Source: Acinetobacter sp. SFB
Lineage (GTDB): Bacteria; Pseudomonadota; Gammaproteobacteria; Pseudomonadales; Moraxellaceae
Assembly: GCF_001647545.1 (NCBI RefSeq)
Contig: NZ_LSZH01000012.1
Span: forward strand, 1-64,000
Direction: 5' to 3'
DNA length: 64,000 nt
In this document: one piece after another, positions 34,471 through 43,271 of the stretch
Numbering within the stretch: position 1 is the stretch's first letter
How the letters are laid out: each line of letters begins with the position of its first letter
Made by a program: the position numbers and the translations under genes
The notes under the pieces: model-generated
Seen by the model: the letters and a program-made list of their open reading frames with translations, nothing else
Database searches by the model: none
Told to the model about the DNA's origin: nothing

Positions 34471-36320
34471 TGATTTTTATGCGCGATTATTTTCAAATTG
34501 CGCTTCAGTATTGTGACGATGTACGAACTGGAGTGCGTACAGCCGGAAAACTGGAAAAACTTGCAGTAAAAAGATTCTTAAATGATTTAACCCGTTCAGG
34601 TTGTTCAACGATTTCTGATAATCCAGAAGTTGAATCTTTGTTGGTCAAACTAAAAGTAAGTACTAAGCCTGCAGATATTGGATTTGATTATGATTTTGAT
34701 GAAGATCGTGCAAGACATGCATGTTTTTTTGTCGAAACATGCCCTCACGTTTCTGGTGACTTAGCAAAATTAAAACCAGATGGCACACGTAATTTAATGA
34801 TTATGGAACCATGGCAGGTTTTCGCAACAGTCAATATTTTTGGTTGGATAGACTCAGATGGTTTGAGACGATTTTTATATTTCTATATTGAGGTCGCTAA
34901 AAAAAATGGAAAGTCTACATGGATTGCAGCATTGGGCCTTTATATGGCCTTTATCGATGGTGAAATGGGGGCGGAAGTATATTCCGCTGCAACTTCTAAA
35001 GAACAAGCAAATATCATTTTCCGCACTGCAAATAAAATGGTTGAGCTATCACCTTTCATGCAGCAGCGTTTTGGAATTGAAGCATCTAAATATTCAATTT
35101 TTCAGCCAACATCAGGTTCATTTTTTAAATCGTTATCACAAGATCGGGGCGGGACAAAAGACGGTCTGAATGTACACATGGCCGTTATTGATGAATTACA
35201 TGCGCACAAAGATTCGAGCATGTATGACATTACTGCGGATGGTATTGCTGCCAGATCTCAACCATTAGTTGGTGCGATTAGTACAGCGGGTGATGACAAT
35301 TTAGGCGTGTGTTATCGGGAAAGAACTACTGTGGAAAATGTACTGTTAGGTAAAGCAGTACATGAGCAATACTTCGGCATGATTTTCTGTTTAGACCGTG
35401 GCGATGATTGGAAAGATGCCAAAAATTGGCCTAAAGCCAATCCGAACTACGGTGTATCAGTCACAGTTAAATACTTACAGGCCAAATTTGAAAAAGTCAT
35501 TATCTCACCTTCTCAAGAAGCTTTTTATCGTCAAAAACACTTGAATGAGTGGGTTGGTGCAGTGAATGGTTGGATTTCCCCATCATCATGGGAGAAATGC
35601 TATAGAGCCGTTAAAGAAGAAGACTTTAAAGGTCTACCAAATTTTGGCGGTTATGACTTGGCAAGTCGTTTGGACTTAGCAAGTTGGGTTTCATTACGGC
35701 CTCGCCTTGAAGAAGATGAGAAAATTCACTGGCATGCATTTGCTCATTCATACATTAATGAAAATGTAATTAAGACCAAACAAGCAATTAATGGCGAAAA
35801 ACGTCCTGATGAATATCCTGTTTGGAGAGATCAAGGATGGTTAATTGAAACCCCTGGTGAATCTACAGACTACAAACGTATTCAGCGTGATATTGAAAAT
35901 GCACATATTGAAAGTCCTTTTTATGAAATAGGCCACGACCGATATCATGCCGAGCAAGTTACAGCCAATCTTTTAGAAGAGGGCTTGAGTGTCATAGAAA
36001 TACCTCAAACGACAGAATATTTGAGTCCAGCTATGAGGTGGATTGAAGTATTGATTGCTGAAGGAAGATTTCATCATTCTGGCGATCCAGTTTTAACTTG
36101 GTGTATGACGAATATCGTTGTGAAGCCAGATGCAAAGGAAAATATTTTCCCTCGTAAAATTTCCCCTGGTAAAAAAATTGATGCAGGAATTGGAACAATT
36201 ACTGCTGCAGCACGTGCTCGTCATTTCGATGATGAAAGTGTTTTTGATTTAATCCCTGGAGATGATTCGGGAAGTGTTGATGACTGGTTGAAAGACATGA
36301 TCAAGGTGAAAAAGCGATGA
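34470..36320 (+). CDS. terL: Terminase large subunit
   Basis: ATPase and nuclease of DNA packaging, 616 residues. The Walker A variant is VAKKNGKSTWIAA, and Walker B is MAVIDELHAH. The C-terminal nuclease region contains GGYDLASRLDLAS and an acidic HDRYHAEQV block. GTG 34470 or ATG 34479 can be the start. It overlaps the portal gene by four bases. The type is Terminase_1/HK97-like. Confidence 0.92.
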   Translation: MIFMRDYFQIALQYCDDVRTGVRTAGKLEKLAVKRFLNDLTRSGCSTISDNPEVESLLVKLKVSTKPADIGFDYDFDEDRARHACFFVETCPHVSGDLAKLKPDGTRNLMIMEPWQVFATVNIFGWIDSDGLRRFLYFYIEVAKKNGKSTWIAALGLYMAFIDGEMGAEVYSAATSKEQANIIFRTANKMVELSPFMQQRFGIEASKYSIFQPTSGSFFKSLSQDRGGTKDGLNVHMAVIDELHAHKDSSMYDITADGIAARSQPLVGAISTAGDDNLGVCYRERTTVENVLLGKAVHEQYFGMIFCLDRGDDWKDAKNWPKANPNYGVSVTVKYLQAKFEKVIISPSQEAFYRQKHLNEWVGAVNGWISPSSWEKCYRAVKEEDFKGLPNFGGYDLASRLDLASWVSLRPRLEEDEKIHWHAFAHSYINENVIKTKQAINGEKRPDEYPVWRDQGWLIETPGESTDYKRIQRDIENAHIESPFYEIGHDRYHAEQVTANLLEEGLSVIEIPQTTEYLSPAMRWIEVLIAEGRFHHSGDPVLTWCMTNIVVKPDAKENIFPRKISPGKKIDAGIGTITAAARARHFDDESVFDLIPGDDSGSVDDWLKDMIKVKKR

Positions 36321-37570
36321 GTAAAAAGCGCGATACGGTAAAAATTCGTGATAAAACCAATCGCGATAAGCTGAAGGTTCGTGGAACTGGACCAACGCAA
36401 GATAAAACGGGAACGACCATTATTGATCGTCCCCGTTCTAGTTTTAAAACTGCTAAACCTGTCTCTTTTGACAGTGCTATGACATTAAGTGCGGTTTTTG
36501 CTTGTGTCAAAATCTTGACAGAGTCTGTTGCTACTCTTCCATTGCAAATGTTCCAGTTGAAGTCTGATGGAACACGTGCTCAGGTCAAAGATCATGATGT
36601 AATTCGCCTGTTATACAACAAACCTAATCGTTATCAAACACGAGTAGAGTTCTTTGAACAACTCATGTTGAATCTGGTTGCAGGAAATGCATATGTTAAG
36701 AAAGATTTTATAGGAAAAAAGCTGGTCAGTTTACAGGTGATCAACTCAGGTTCAGTAGATCCTAGTATCCGTGAAGATGGTGCACCGTTGTATAAGTGCA
36801 AAATTGGTAATAAAACAGTTGAATATACAGATGAAGAAATCTGGCATATCAAGCTTTTTGGCACCGGTTTTGTAGGAATGTCTCCTATTGCTTATGGAGC
36901 GCAATCAATCGGTATTGGTTTGGCTGGGAGTGATAAGACTTCACGTTTGATGTCAAATGGTGCAAAGCCTACAGGAGCTATTTTGACACCAAAATGGCTT
37001 AAGAAAGATCAGCGTGACGAAATCCGGTCTGAAATGGACATGCTCGTTAATGGTGATGATGGTGATATGCCAGTTCTTGAAGGAAATATGAAGTTTGAGC
37101 AAATCAGCCTGACTCCAGAAGATCTTGAACTTATCGAAATTCGAAAGTTAGCCGTTGAAGAAGCTTGCCGTTATTTTGGTGTGAATCCAATTTTAATTTT
37201 TAGTACAGATTCAAGTACGACATGGGGTAGCGGCATTGAACAGCTTGTCGATGGTTTTCATAAATTTGGATTAAGGCCTTATTTGGAGCGTATTGAAGAG
37301 AGTGCTCGTATTCACCTGCTGCAGCGACATGAATGGGATGAATATGAGTTCGAATTTAAAACTAAAGATTTGTTGAGAGCTTCATATCTTGAAAGGATTA
37401 AATCCAACAAAGATCGGATTTTAAGTGGTCAAGCAACTATGAATGAAATTCGGGTTGAAGAGGGTGATACCCCAATTACAAATGCAGACTTTTTATTAGC
37501 CCCGGTAAATATGACAACAGCCGACCGTATGAAAAAAGGTAATTATGGAGTGAAAGCTGATGAAAAATAA
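36317..37570 (+). CDS. HK97-type portal protein
   Basis: A 417-residue portal forming the dodecameric DNA gate of the head. MTLSAVFACVKILTESVATL at residues 55-75 is the HK97 portal N-terminal signature. LVAGNAYVKKDF and the Gly-rich central loop are followed by VEEACRYFGVNPILIFSTDS. The order TerL-portal-protease-capsid is canonical. It overlaps the protease gene by 11 bases. Confidence 0.92.
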   Translation: MSKKRDTVKIRDKTNRDKLKVRGTGPTQDKTGTTIIDRPRSSFKTAKPVSFDSAMTLSAVFACVKILTESVATLPLQMFQLKSDGTRAQVKDHDVIRLLYNKPNRYQTRVEFFEQLMLNLVAGNAYVKKDFIGKKLVSLQVINSGSVDPSIREDGAPLYKCKIGNKTVEYTDEEIWHIKLFGTGFVGMSPIAYGAQSIGIGLAGSDKTSRLMSNGAKPTGAILTPKWLKKDQRDEIRSEMDMLVNGDDGDMPVLEGNMKFEQISLTPEDLELIEIRKLAVEEACRYFGVNPILIFSTDSSTTWGSGIEQLVDGFHKFGLRPYLERIEESARIHLLQRHEWDEYEFEFKTKDLLRASYLERIKSNKDRILSGQATMNEIRVEEGDTPITNADFLLAPVNMTTADRMKKGNYGVKADEK

Positions 37571-38303
37571 ATTGCAAATGCGAGATAAGTTCTCGCCTAA
37601 TTTGCCAAAAGTGCATTGCCGTCGAATGCCTATTGCTGCTGAAAATCTGCGTTTCATCAACAAAGATGAAAAAACAGGTGTTGTGAAAATTAGTGGTTAT
37701 GCAGTCAAGTGGGATTCAATTAATTATCACGGTGAAAAATTTATTCGGGGTGCATTCGCTGAGGTCTGTGCTGCATTTGCAGCGGGAACCAAGAAAATTC
37801 ATGCTTATTATAATCATGGATGGCGTTTGTGGTATGTCGATGCCCAGTTAGCTATGCGCATTGGTAAATACACAGTAATTAAAGAAGATGATATCGGTCT
37901 TTATATTGAACTGGAATTTACACCAGGATTGGCTATTGCTGAATCAGTTGCTGCAATGGTTCGTCATGGAACAGTAGATGGGTTTTCAATTGCGTTTTAT
38001 CCGGCCAATGATATTGATGTGATGGACAAGGGTGCATACGTTGAAATTAAACGTGCTGATATGTACGAAATCAGTGTTGTGGATGAACCCTCTGATGACG
38101 CTGCACGTGTAATAAGTGAAGAAACGATTCAAGCAATTAAATCAGATGATGATGCTGAAGCAATTTTACGTTCACTTGGGCTGCATGGAGACTATGCAGA
38201 GAAATTTCTAACACGTTACACCGACATTCATAAGCCTAAAGAAGATCCACCACCAAAAACTGAACCTAAAGCAGATCCTTTCGCATTTCTAGATAAATGC
38301 TGA
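37560..38303 (+). CDS. HK97-type prohead protease
   Basis: A 247-residue U35/S78 serine protease that trims the capsid scaffold. The beta strands around VKISGYAVKWDSINYHGEKF, the catalytic His in AYYNHG, and the Ser in VDGFSIAFYP are visible, with SVVDEPSDDAARV at the end of the fold. A Pro-rich tail follows. It lies between portal and capsid as expected. Confidence 0.9.
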   Translation: MKNKLQMRDKFSPNLPKVHCRRMPIAAENLRFINKDEKTGVVKISGYAVKWDSINYHGEKFIRGAFAEVCAAFAAGTKKIHAYYNHGWRLWYVDAQLAMRIGKYTVIKEDDIGLYIELEFTPGLAIAESVAAMVRHGTVDGFSIAFYPANDIDVMDKGAYVEIKRADMYEISVVDEPSDDAARVISEETIQAIKSDDDAEAILRSLGLHGDYAEKFLTRYTDIHKPKEDPPPKTEPKADPFAFLDKC

Positions 38304-38326
38304 TCTAAACACTTAACTTAAAACAT

Positions 38327-38352
38327 ACCCCGCATTTTTGCGGGTTTTTCAT
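38327..38352 (+). terminator. Terminator-like hairpin between protease and capsid genes
   Basis: Stem CCCGC/GCGGG with loop ATTTTT and a T5 run, in the direction of late transcription. Confidence 0.65.
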
Positions 38353-38373
38353 TTTCTATGCATGGAAAAATAT

Positions 38374-39681
38374 ATGAAAGCACTTTCAAAAAGCACGATG
38401 GCCCTAGCAACTTCAACTATGGCAAATCAAAATCCAGCTCCTTTTAAAAATCTGCTTGCCCGTGATACTTCACAGTTGGATCAGTATGCGATTCAATTGC
38501 GCGATCGTGTGAGCCAAATGGATACCTTGCTTGAGCGTTATCGCGATCGTTTATCTGCCTTGGATGAATTACCAGCTGATTTGAAAAAAGATCTGGAAGA
38601 CCGTTCAACAGAAGTTAAAAAACTTACTGGCGAAATTGAACAAATCCAACAAAAATTAGTGGATGGTATTCATGATCGCAGCAAAAGTCAGCAAGATACA
38701 ATTGCTGCCGCGCTAATCCGTAACAAGGATGCCGTGGACTATGCAAAAACAATGCATACCCGTAACGGTAATAAAAAAGATGCGGTGGTATTTGAAGGAC
38801 TGAATGCCCGTAATGTGATTACATTAGGCGGTATGGGTACAAATGCAGTATTTGCACAAAACGATTTGAATCGTACTGCGCGTGCAATGCCTTTATCTGT
38901 TATCGATTTGATTAACTGGGGAACCACACAGGAAGCTGTTGCGTACTTCTTGCGTGAATCCACTTATGACATCATGGCTGATATTGCACCAGAAAATACT
39001 GACAAGCCTGAGTCTGATTTCGAATTTGGTGTAGTCAGCTTAAATGTGGGTGTAATTGCTCACTGGATTCGTGCATCTAAACAGGTTTTAGCAGATATGC
39101 CTGCATTGGCAAACTATCTCGAAACCCGTATGGCATATGGCGTTCGTTTTAAACTTGAATACTATGTCGTAAATGGTCATACACCAGCACAAGGTCAGCA
39201 AAAAATCTTCAGTGGACTGCTTGAGCCTTTAAACCATCAAACAGTGGTAGCCGATTCTGCTGATACAGCAATTGACGTGATTAACAAAGCAAAATATGAA
39301 GCTGCTGCCTCATATGTGCTTCCAGATTCAATTCTGTTGAACCCTAAAGACTGGGGTGCGATTGAACGTATCAAAGGTACAGATGGTCATTATATCTTTG
39401 GTGCACCTGGTGCTGCTGTTCAACCAGTACTTTGGGGCTTGCCAGTCGTATTTGCTGCCTCTATGCCAGAAGGTAAATATTGGGTCGGTAACTTGGCGCT
39501 TGGCTTCGATGGTTTAATTCGTGAAGATGTCAATATCACTGTCTCAACTGAAGATGGTAATAACATCACGAAAAACCTTGTCACTATTCTTGCTGAAATG
39601 CGCGCAGCTGGTGCTGTTGTTCTTCCAGAAGCATGTGTGGCTGGTGATCTTCCAGAAGTTGAAGAACCTGTCATTCCTTAA
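38374..39681 (+). CDS. HK97-type major capsid protein
   Basis: The main shell protein. Start at ATG 38374 (MKALSKSTMALA) follows the terminator; earlier TTG/ATG codons lie in or next to the hairpin. The first 120 residues are a coiled-coil-rich scaffold (delta) domain, SALDELPADLKKDLEDRSTE, removed by the protease. The capsid fold follows with ALPLSVIDLINWGTT-type sequence, the E-loop, and NPKDWGAIERIKG plus LWGLPVVFAASMPEGKYWVG near the end. About 435 residues. Confidence 0.9.
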   Translation: MKALSKSTMALATSTMANQNPAPFKNLLARDTSQLDQYAIQLRDRVSQMDTLLERYRDRLSALDELPADLKKDLEDRSTEVKKLTGEIEQIQQKLVDGIHDRSKSQQDTIAAALIRNKDAVDYAKTMHTRNGNKKDAVVFEGLNARNVITLGGMGTNAVFAQNDLNRTARAMPLSVIDLINWGTTQEAVAYFLRESTYDIMADIAPENTDKPESDFEFGVVSLNVGVIAHWIRASKQVLADMPALANYLETRMAYGVRFKLEYYVVNGHTPAQGQQKIFSGLLEPLNHQTVVADSADTAIDVINKAKYEAAASYVLPDSILLNPKDWGAIERIKGTDGHYIFGAPGAAVQPVLWGLPVVFAASMPEGKYWVGNLALGFDGLIREDVNITVSTEDGNNITKNLVTILAEMRAAGAVVLPEACVAGDLPEVEEPVIP

Positions 39682-39694
39682 TTGGTTTATTTGA

Positions 39695-39724
39695 AAAAAG
39701 CTCTCACTTGAGGGCTTTTTTTTA
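39695..39724 (+). terminator. Terminator-like hairpin after the capsid gene
   Basis: Stem AGCTCTC/GAGGGCT (one G-T pair) with an ACTT loop and a T8 run. Confidence 0.65.
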
Positions 39725-39755
39725 CCTCTTTTTATGTCAAAAAAAGGCTTTTTTT

Positions 39756-40058
39756 ATGAGTGACTATATCGAATTGCCAGAAGTAAAAACGCATTTACGT
39801 GTTTTGCATGCACGTGATGACAGCTATATCCAGTTACTCACCAAAGCAGCTTTTGAAAATGTAGAGAATTTCATTGACCGTCCTTTAAGTGAACTTTTCG
39901 ATGATTCAGGTGATATTCCTTCCAGTCTAAAAGCAGCTGCATTGCTCATGGTGGGTGATCTGTATTCAAACCGATCTGATGTTGTTGTCGGGACCATTGT
40001 TGCTGTAAATCCAACAACAGAACGTTTAATGCTGCCATATCGAAAAATGGGGGTATGA
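39756..40058 (+). CDS. Head-tail connector protein (gp6-like)
   Basis: A 100-residue protein from ATG 39756 (MSDYIELPEVKTHLRVL). The IELPEVKTHLRV ... DDSYIQLLTKAAFENVENFI pattern is the Phage_connect_1/gp6 signature of the adaptor ring beneath the portal. It follows the capsid gene, as in HK97. Confidence 0.85.
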   Translation: MSDYIELPEVKTHLRVLHARDDSYIQLLTKAAFENVENFIDRPLSELFDDSGDIPSSLKAAALLMVGDLYSNRSDVVVGTIVAVNPTTERLMLPYRKMGV

Positions 40059-40059
40059 C

Positions 40060-40419
40060 ATGCAACCAGGGTCTTTTAACCATTATGTAGAAATTCAGAA
40101 AAAAAAGGTTGCAAGAGCAACAGATGGTTCGGGTGATCGGATAACAGAATATATAACAGAATTTCCAGTGTATGCCGACAAGGTTGCTTTATCAGTTAGA
40201 GATTTTGTTGCATCACGTGCCACCCAAAATGCAGTTTCTGAAAAATTCCAAATCAGATTTACAGATGTGCCACCAGGTATTAATTGGCTAGATTATCGTT
40301 TGTTCTGTGATGGGCTTTATTATCGAATAATTGGTCCATTAACTGATAATAAAGGTGGTAATAACTGGGTCACATTGGTTTGTGAAAGTGGGGTGTCTGT
40401 ATGGCAGGATCGAAATTAA
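40060..40419 (+). CDS. Head closure protein (gp16/SPP1-type)
   Basis: A 119-residue head-tail joining protein: PGSFNHYVEIQKKKVARATD at the start and RFTDVPPGINWLDYRLFCDG, then YYRIIGPLTDN, match the Phage_H_T_join family. It closes the neck below the connector. It overlaps the next gene by 19 bases. Confidence 0.8.
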   Translation: MQPGSFNHYVEIQKKKVARATDGSGDRITEYITEFPVYADKVALSVRDFVASRATQNAVSEKFQIRFTDVPPGINWLDYRLFCDGLYYRIIGPLTDNKGGNNWVTLVCESGVSVWQDRN

Positions 40420-40889
40420 CAGGCTTGGATGAAGTTCTAACACGTATAGAAAAAATGCGAGTTGGAACACAAAATAAACATATTCGCAAAGCATTGCGAA
40501 AAAGTATGGTTCCTGTTCGTGATCAAGCGAAATTAAATGCTAAAACGATTGATGATTATAAGACTGCTTCAGAAATTCATAAGAATATTGTAATTCGAGC
40601 AGGCAAGACAAAAGAAAAAGGAGTCCTAAAAATACGTGTTGGGGTAAAGCATGGTGGTGAATTTTGGAAATCTAATAAAAAAATGCAGCGTAAAGGCCGT
40701 GGGCGTTTAGAAAATCCGCATTATGATGCTCTTCAAAATGATACTCGGTACTTTTGGTTAGTAGAGCTGGGTACATCAAAAACAGCTGCTCAACCGTATT
40801 TAAGACCAGCCTTTGAACAAAAAAAGGACGAAGCTCAAGCTATTTTTACTGCTGAACTTAAAAAAGCAATTTTGGAGGAATTACGCTGA
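40401..40889 (+). CDS. HK97 gp10 family tail/neck protein
   Basis: A 162-residue protein. LTGLDEVLTRIEKMRVGTQN and KALRKSMVPVRDQAKLNAKT at the N-terminus, with YFWLVELGTSKTAAQPYLRP near the C-terminus, are hallmarks of the HK97-gp10_like family at the head-tail interface. One base is shared with the next gene. Confidence 0.85.
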   Translation: MAGSKLTGLDEVLTRIEKMRVGTQNKHIRKALRKSMVPVRDQAKLNAKTIDDYKTASEIHKNIVIRAGKTKEKGVLKIRVGVKHGGEFWKSNKKMQRKGRGRLENPHYDALQNDTRYFWLVELGTSKTAAQPYLRPAFEQKKDEAQAIFTAELKKAILEELR

Positions 40890-41257
40890 TGTTGATTATT
40901 CCTTTAGAAAGTCTATGTGAAGCAGATTATTTGCTTAAACAGCTTTTGAGTGATAGTGAAGGTTTAAAAGTTGCAGAATTTGATGCAGATAACATTCCAT
41001 CTGCACCTTATACATGTTGGCAAATTATTAATGCCAATCCTGAACAGTATCTTTCTGATCGATCAGATATGGATGATATCTATGTACAAATTGATATATA
41101 TGCATCAAAAAAAGCTGAAGCTCGGCAAATAGCGAAATTGATGAGAAATGCAATTGAAGAGGATTGCTATATCGAAAGCTATACCGGTACTGAAAAAGAA
41201 CCTGAAACTAATTTATACCGTATTCGATTAGATACCCGATGGTATGAAGAACCTTAA
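40889..41257 (+). CDS. Tail terminator/completion protein (DUF3168-like)
   Basis: A 122-residue protein with SAPYTCWQIINANPEQYLSD and MDDIYVQIDIYASKKAEARQ, the pattern of DUF3168/gpU-like tail completion proteins that cap the tail tube. Position before the tail tube gene fits. Confidence 0.8.
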   Translation: MLIIPLESLCEADYLLKQLLSDSEGLKVAEFDADNIPSAPYTCWQIINANPEQYLSDRSDMDDIYVQIDIYASKKAEARQIAKLMRNAIEEDCYIESYTGTEKEPETNLYRIRLDTRWYEEP

Positions 41258-41273
41258 ATAATTTAATCACATG

Positions 41274-41297
41274 ACCACCGGAAGGTGGTTTTTTTTG
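41274..41297 (+). terminator. Terminator-like hairpin before the tail tube gene
   Basis: Stem ACCACC/GGTGGT with a GGAA tetraloop and a long T run; the tail tube ribosome site GGAG follows immediately. Confidence 0.7.
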
Positions 41298-41308
41298 GAG
41301 TTAAAACT

Positions 41309-41821
41309 ATGGCGCGTCGTACACAAGGCTCCATGCTTTGGTTTGTAGCCAAAACTGCTGCAGATCCAGCAGTATATGAACTTGTAAAAGTGGGTTGTCC
41401 TCTAAACTTTAAACCAGGCACTGATTCAAAAGATAAAATTGAAGATACTTGCCTGGAAGAAGAAGAGTATAAAACCTATATGGAAGGTGGTGGGCTGTCT
41501 GATACAGGTTCTGCAACTTTTGATATTAATGCCGACCCTGCAATCGAGTCACATGGTCGACTTTATGACATGGTTGGCGGAGAAGGGGTTACTTGGATTA
41601 AAGGTTGGGCAGGTAAAACCAAGGGTAGTGTCAAAGCTATTGTGCCTACTGTTGATGCTGCGACTGGTGAAGTTACCTTACCACCGACTCGGAGCTGGAG
41701 TAAATTCAAGGGTTATGTTGAGTCATTTCCTATGGATAGTGAAGCCAATTCAGTTGTTAAAACCACTGTAACCATTCAACGCCAAACAAAAGTTGAATGG
41801 ATTCGTGAAACTGCACCTTAA
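41309..41821 (+). CDS. Phage tail tube protein
   Basis: A 170-residue major tail protein from ATG 41309, with GGAG eight bases upstream. MARRTQGSMLWFVAKTAADP, VGCPLNFKPGTDSKDKIEDT, and GSATFDINADPAIES fit the lambda gpV-like tail tube family. It forms the stacked rings of the tail tube. Confidence 0.85.
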   Translation: MARRTQGSMLWFVAKTAADPAVYELVKVGCPLNFKPGTDSKDKIEDTCLEEEEYKTYMEGGGLSDTGSATFDINADPAIESHGRLYDMVGGEGVTWIKGWAGKTKGSVKAIVPTVDAATGEVTLPPTRSWSKFKGYVESFPMDSEANSVVKTTVTIQRQTKVEWIRETAP

Positions 41822-41837
41822 TTATTAATTCAATATA

Positions 41838-41861
41838 CGCCCCGAAAGGGGCTATTTTTTT
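41838..41861 (+). terminator. Terminator-like hairpin after the tail tube gene
   Basis: Stem GCCCC/GGGGC with a GAAA tetraloop followed by TATTTTTTT. Confidence 0.75.
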
Positions 41862-41872
41862 GGAATATACCC

Positions 41873-42403
41873 ATGACAATTCTTGATCCACAAGCTTTAC
41901 AAGCAAAAGTTAAAAAATGCACAGAAGAAAAAGCAGTTCTAAAAGATATTGAATTTGTTGAAAATGGTGTTCTGGTAAAAGGGAAAGTCTTTGTAAAAAA
42001 ACTGGGTTTTCTTGAAGTTGAAGAAATTGATAATAGTTATACGTGGGAAAATGATCCAGACGATGACGGTATGATGCGGGTTAAAAGTATTAATCACCAC
42101 CGCATTCGGGCTGCACAAATTTTTGGAACAATTTGTGTAGATGAAGATGGAAAATTATTTTTTGAGTCCGTAGAACAAGTACTTAAATCTTATCCAGCAA
42201 TGTGTAAAGCAATGTGGACTGTCTCAAATGAACTTAATGTGTTTGTGGGAAAGTTGACGACGACGACTTCGAAAGACACGAACTCTGGGCAGAACTTGCA
42301 ATCAACGGAATCGGCGGAAATACCATCGAAACCTGTAAGAAAACGCTCTCAAACTGGGAATACAGATTCTGGGAAAGCTATCGAGACCGAAGAGGGAGCT
42401 TAA
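41873..42403 (+). CDS. Tail assembly chaperone, zero-frame product (gpG-like)
   Basis: A 176-residue protein placed between tail tube and tape measure, the spot of lambda G. The first 125 residues are a compact domain (FVKKLGFLEVEEIDNSYTWE, HHRIRAAQIFGTICVDEDGK). The end is low-complexity Thr/Ser/Lys sequence, typical for a zero frame that overlaps a second coding frame. It chaperones the tape measure during tail assembly (family knowledge). Confidence 0.82.
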   Translation: MTILDPQALQAKVKKCTEEKAVLKDIEFVENGVLVKGKVFVKKLGFLEVEEIDNSYTWENDPDDDGMMRVKSINHHRIRAAQIFGTICVDEDGKLFFESVEQVLKSYPAMCKAMWTVSNELNVFVGKLTTTTSKDTNSGQNLQSTESAEIPSKPVRKRSQTGNTDSGKAIETEEGA

Positions 42404-42567
42404 ATTCCGGTTTACGTATTGACGAAGCTCTGGCTGAATTGAAATTAATGTTTGCTCAGGCAAATGGTGTAGAGGGTGCTGAAATATGGGATTTTCTACC
42501 TTATCACGATGCACCTGAACTGACATTTGAAGAAGCCCGTGAAATGTATGAAGATCAAGAAATTTAG
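41873..42567 (+). CDS. Tail assembly chaperone, -1 frameshift fusion (gpGT-like)
   Basis: A -1 shift at GGGAAAG (42247-42253, read G GGA AAG) joins the first 127 residues to a second frame that begins VDDDDFERHELWAELAINGI and ends at the TAG 42565-42567, giving about 231 residues. The downstream frame has no start of its own and is typical of T-domains (LWAELAINGIGGNTI). The heptamer is the one lambda uses for G-GT. The fusion product binds the tape measure and tail tube. Confidence 0.85.
42247..42253 (+). promoter_or_regulatory. Programmed -1 frameshift slippery heptamer
   Basis: GGGAAAG in the zero frame reads G GGA AAG, which fits X XXY YYZ. The downstream -1 frame stays open for more than 300 bases with coherent protein sequence. 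Confidence 0.85.
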
Positions 42568-42592
42568 CCGTCTGTAAAGATGGCTTTTTTTT
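42566..42592 (+). terminator. Terminator after the tail chaperone
   Basis: Stem AGCCGTCT/AGATGGCT with a GTAA loop and eight T, beginning in the stop codon of the frameshift product. Confidence 0.75.
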
Positions 42593-42641
42593 GGACATTA
42601 AATTAGTATTTTTCCCATAAATATATAGATGGGGTTTGAAC

Positions 42642-43214
42642 TTGAAAAAAATATTTTTTATATTGGGAATACTAATTTTTTGTAGCATATTATTTTTATT
42701 AGGAAAAGTTATTTATTTTAAATTTCAAATAAATAGTATTAATAAGGAAAATGCTTCTAATAGCCTTAAATTTGAAAGATTGATTTTTAACAAAGCTGAA
42801 AAATCATTGAAAACTAATGATTTGATCTTTGTATGTGAACTTACAAAATCATTAATGCGGGATGGTGTAAGTGTTCAAGATATATACGAATCAAGCATTA
42901 AAAATAGTAAAAAATTCAAAGATTTTGTAGAGGATATAAAAAAAGAAATTACCAAAGATGAATCTTTGAAAAAATTTATGGCTAATGGAAGTTCAAAAGA
43001 AAATGCAATTATTATTAATTATTTATGTACATTAAAAGATTGGGAAACTCAGACTTCAAAGTCTGTTTATAATAAATTTTTAACGAAAAAATATCAGTTG
43101 GATACAGACTTTGATTCAATTAGTTTTGTTGATATGCGACATATATCTGAAGCTGATTATAAGGAATTTTTGAAATTCAAAGCAGCTGAACGGGAATTTA
43201 GAAATAAGTTCTAA
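42642..43214 (+). CDS. Moron-like membrane-anchored protein
   Basis: About 190 residues, starting at TTG 42642 (GGGG seven bases upstream) or TTG 42636. An N-terminal membrane anchor (KKIFFILGILIFCSILFLLG) leads to a Lys- and Asn-rich helical domain. Codon use is more AT-rich than its neighbours. It is flanked by terminators on both sides and interrupts the universally conserved chaperone/tape-measure order. This is the mark of a moron, perhaps expressed in the lysogen. The domain after the anchor may face the periplasm. Function unknown. Confidence 0.65.
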   Translation: MKKIFFILGILIFCSILFLLGKVIYFKFQINSINKENASNSLKFERLIFNKAEKSLKTNDLIFVCELTKSLMRDGVSVQDIYESSIKNSKKFKDFVEDIKKEITKDESLKKFMANGSSKENAIIINYLCTLKDWETQTSKSVYNKFLTKKYQLDTDFDSISFVDMRHISEADYKEFLKFKAAEREFRNKF

Positions 43215-43231
43215 TCAATATTAGTTATTGA

Positions 43232-43255
43232 AGCCCACATAGGTGGGTTTTTTTA
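43232..43255 (+). terminator. Terminator after the moron-like gene
   Basis: Stem CCCAC/GTGGG with an ATAG loop and seven T, just before the tape measure ribosome site. Confidence 0.7.
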
Positions 43256-43271
43256 TATCTGGAGAAAGTAA

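Noticed and set aside
42591-42635. Own promoter for the moron-like gene
   Set aside because: TTGGAC and CATAAA-like boxes exist, but spacing and match are too weak in AT-rich DNA to call.
42302-42688. 128-residue minus-strand open frame
   Set aside because: Antisense to the frameshift domain of the tail chaperone and the intergenic terminator, with no ribosome site.
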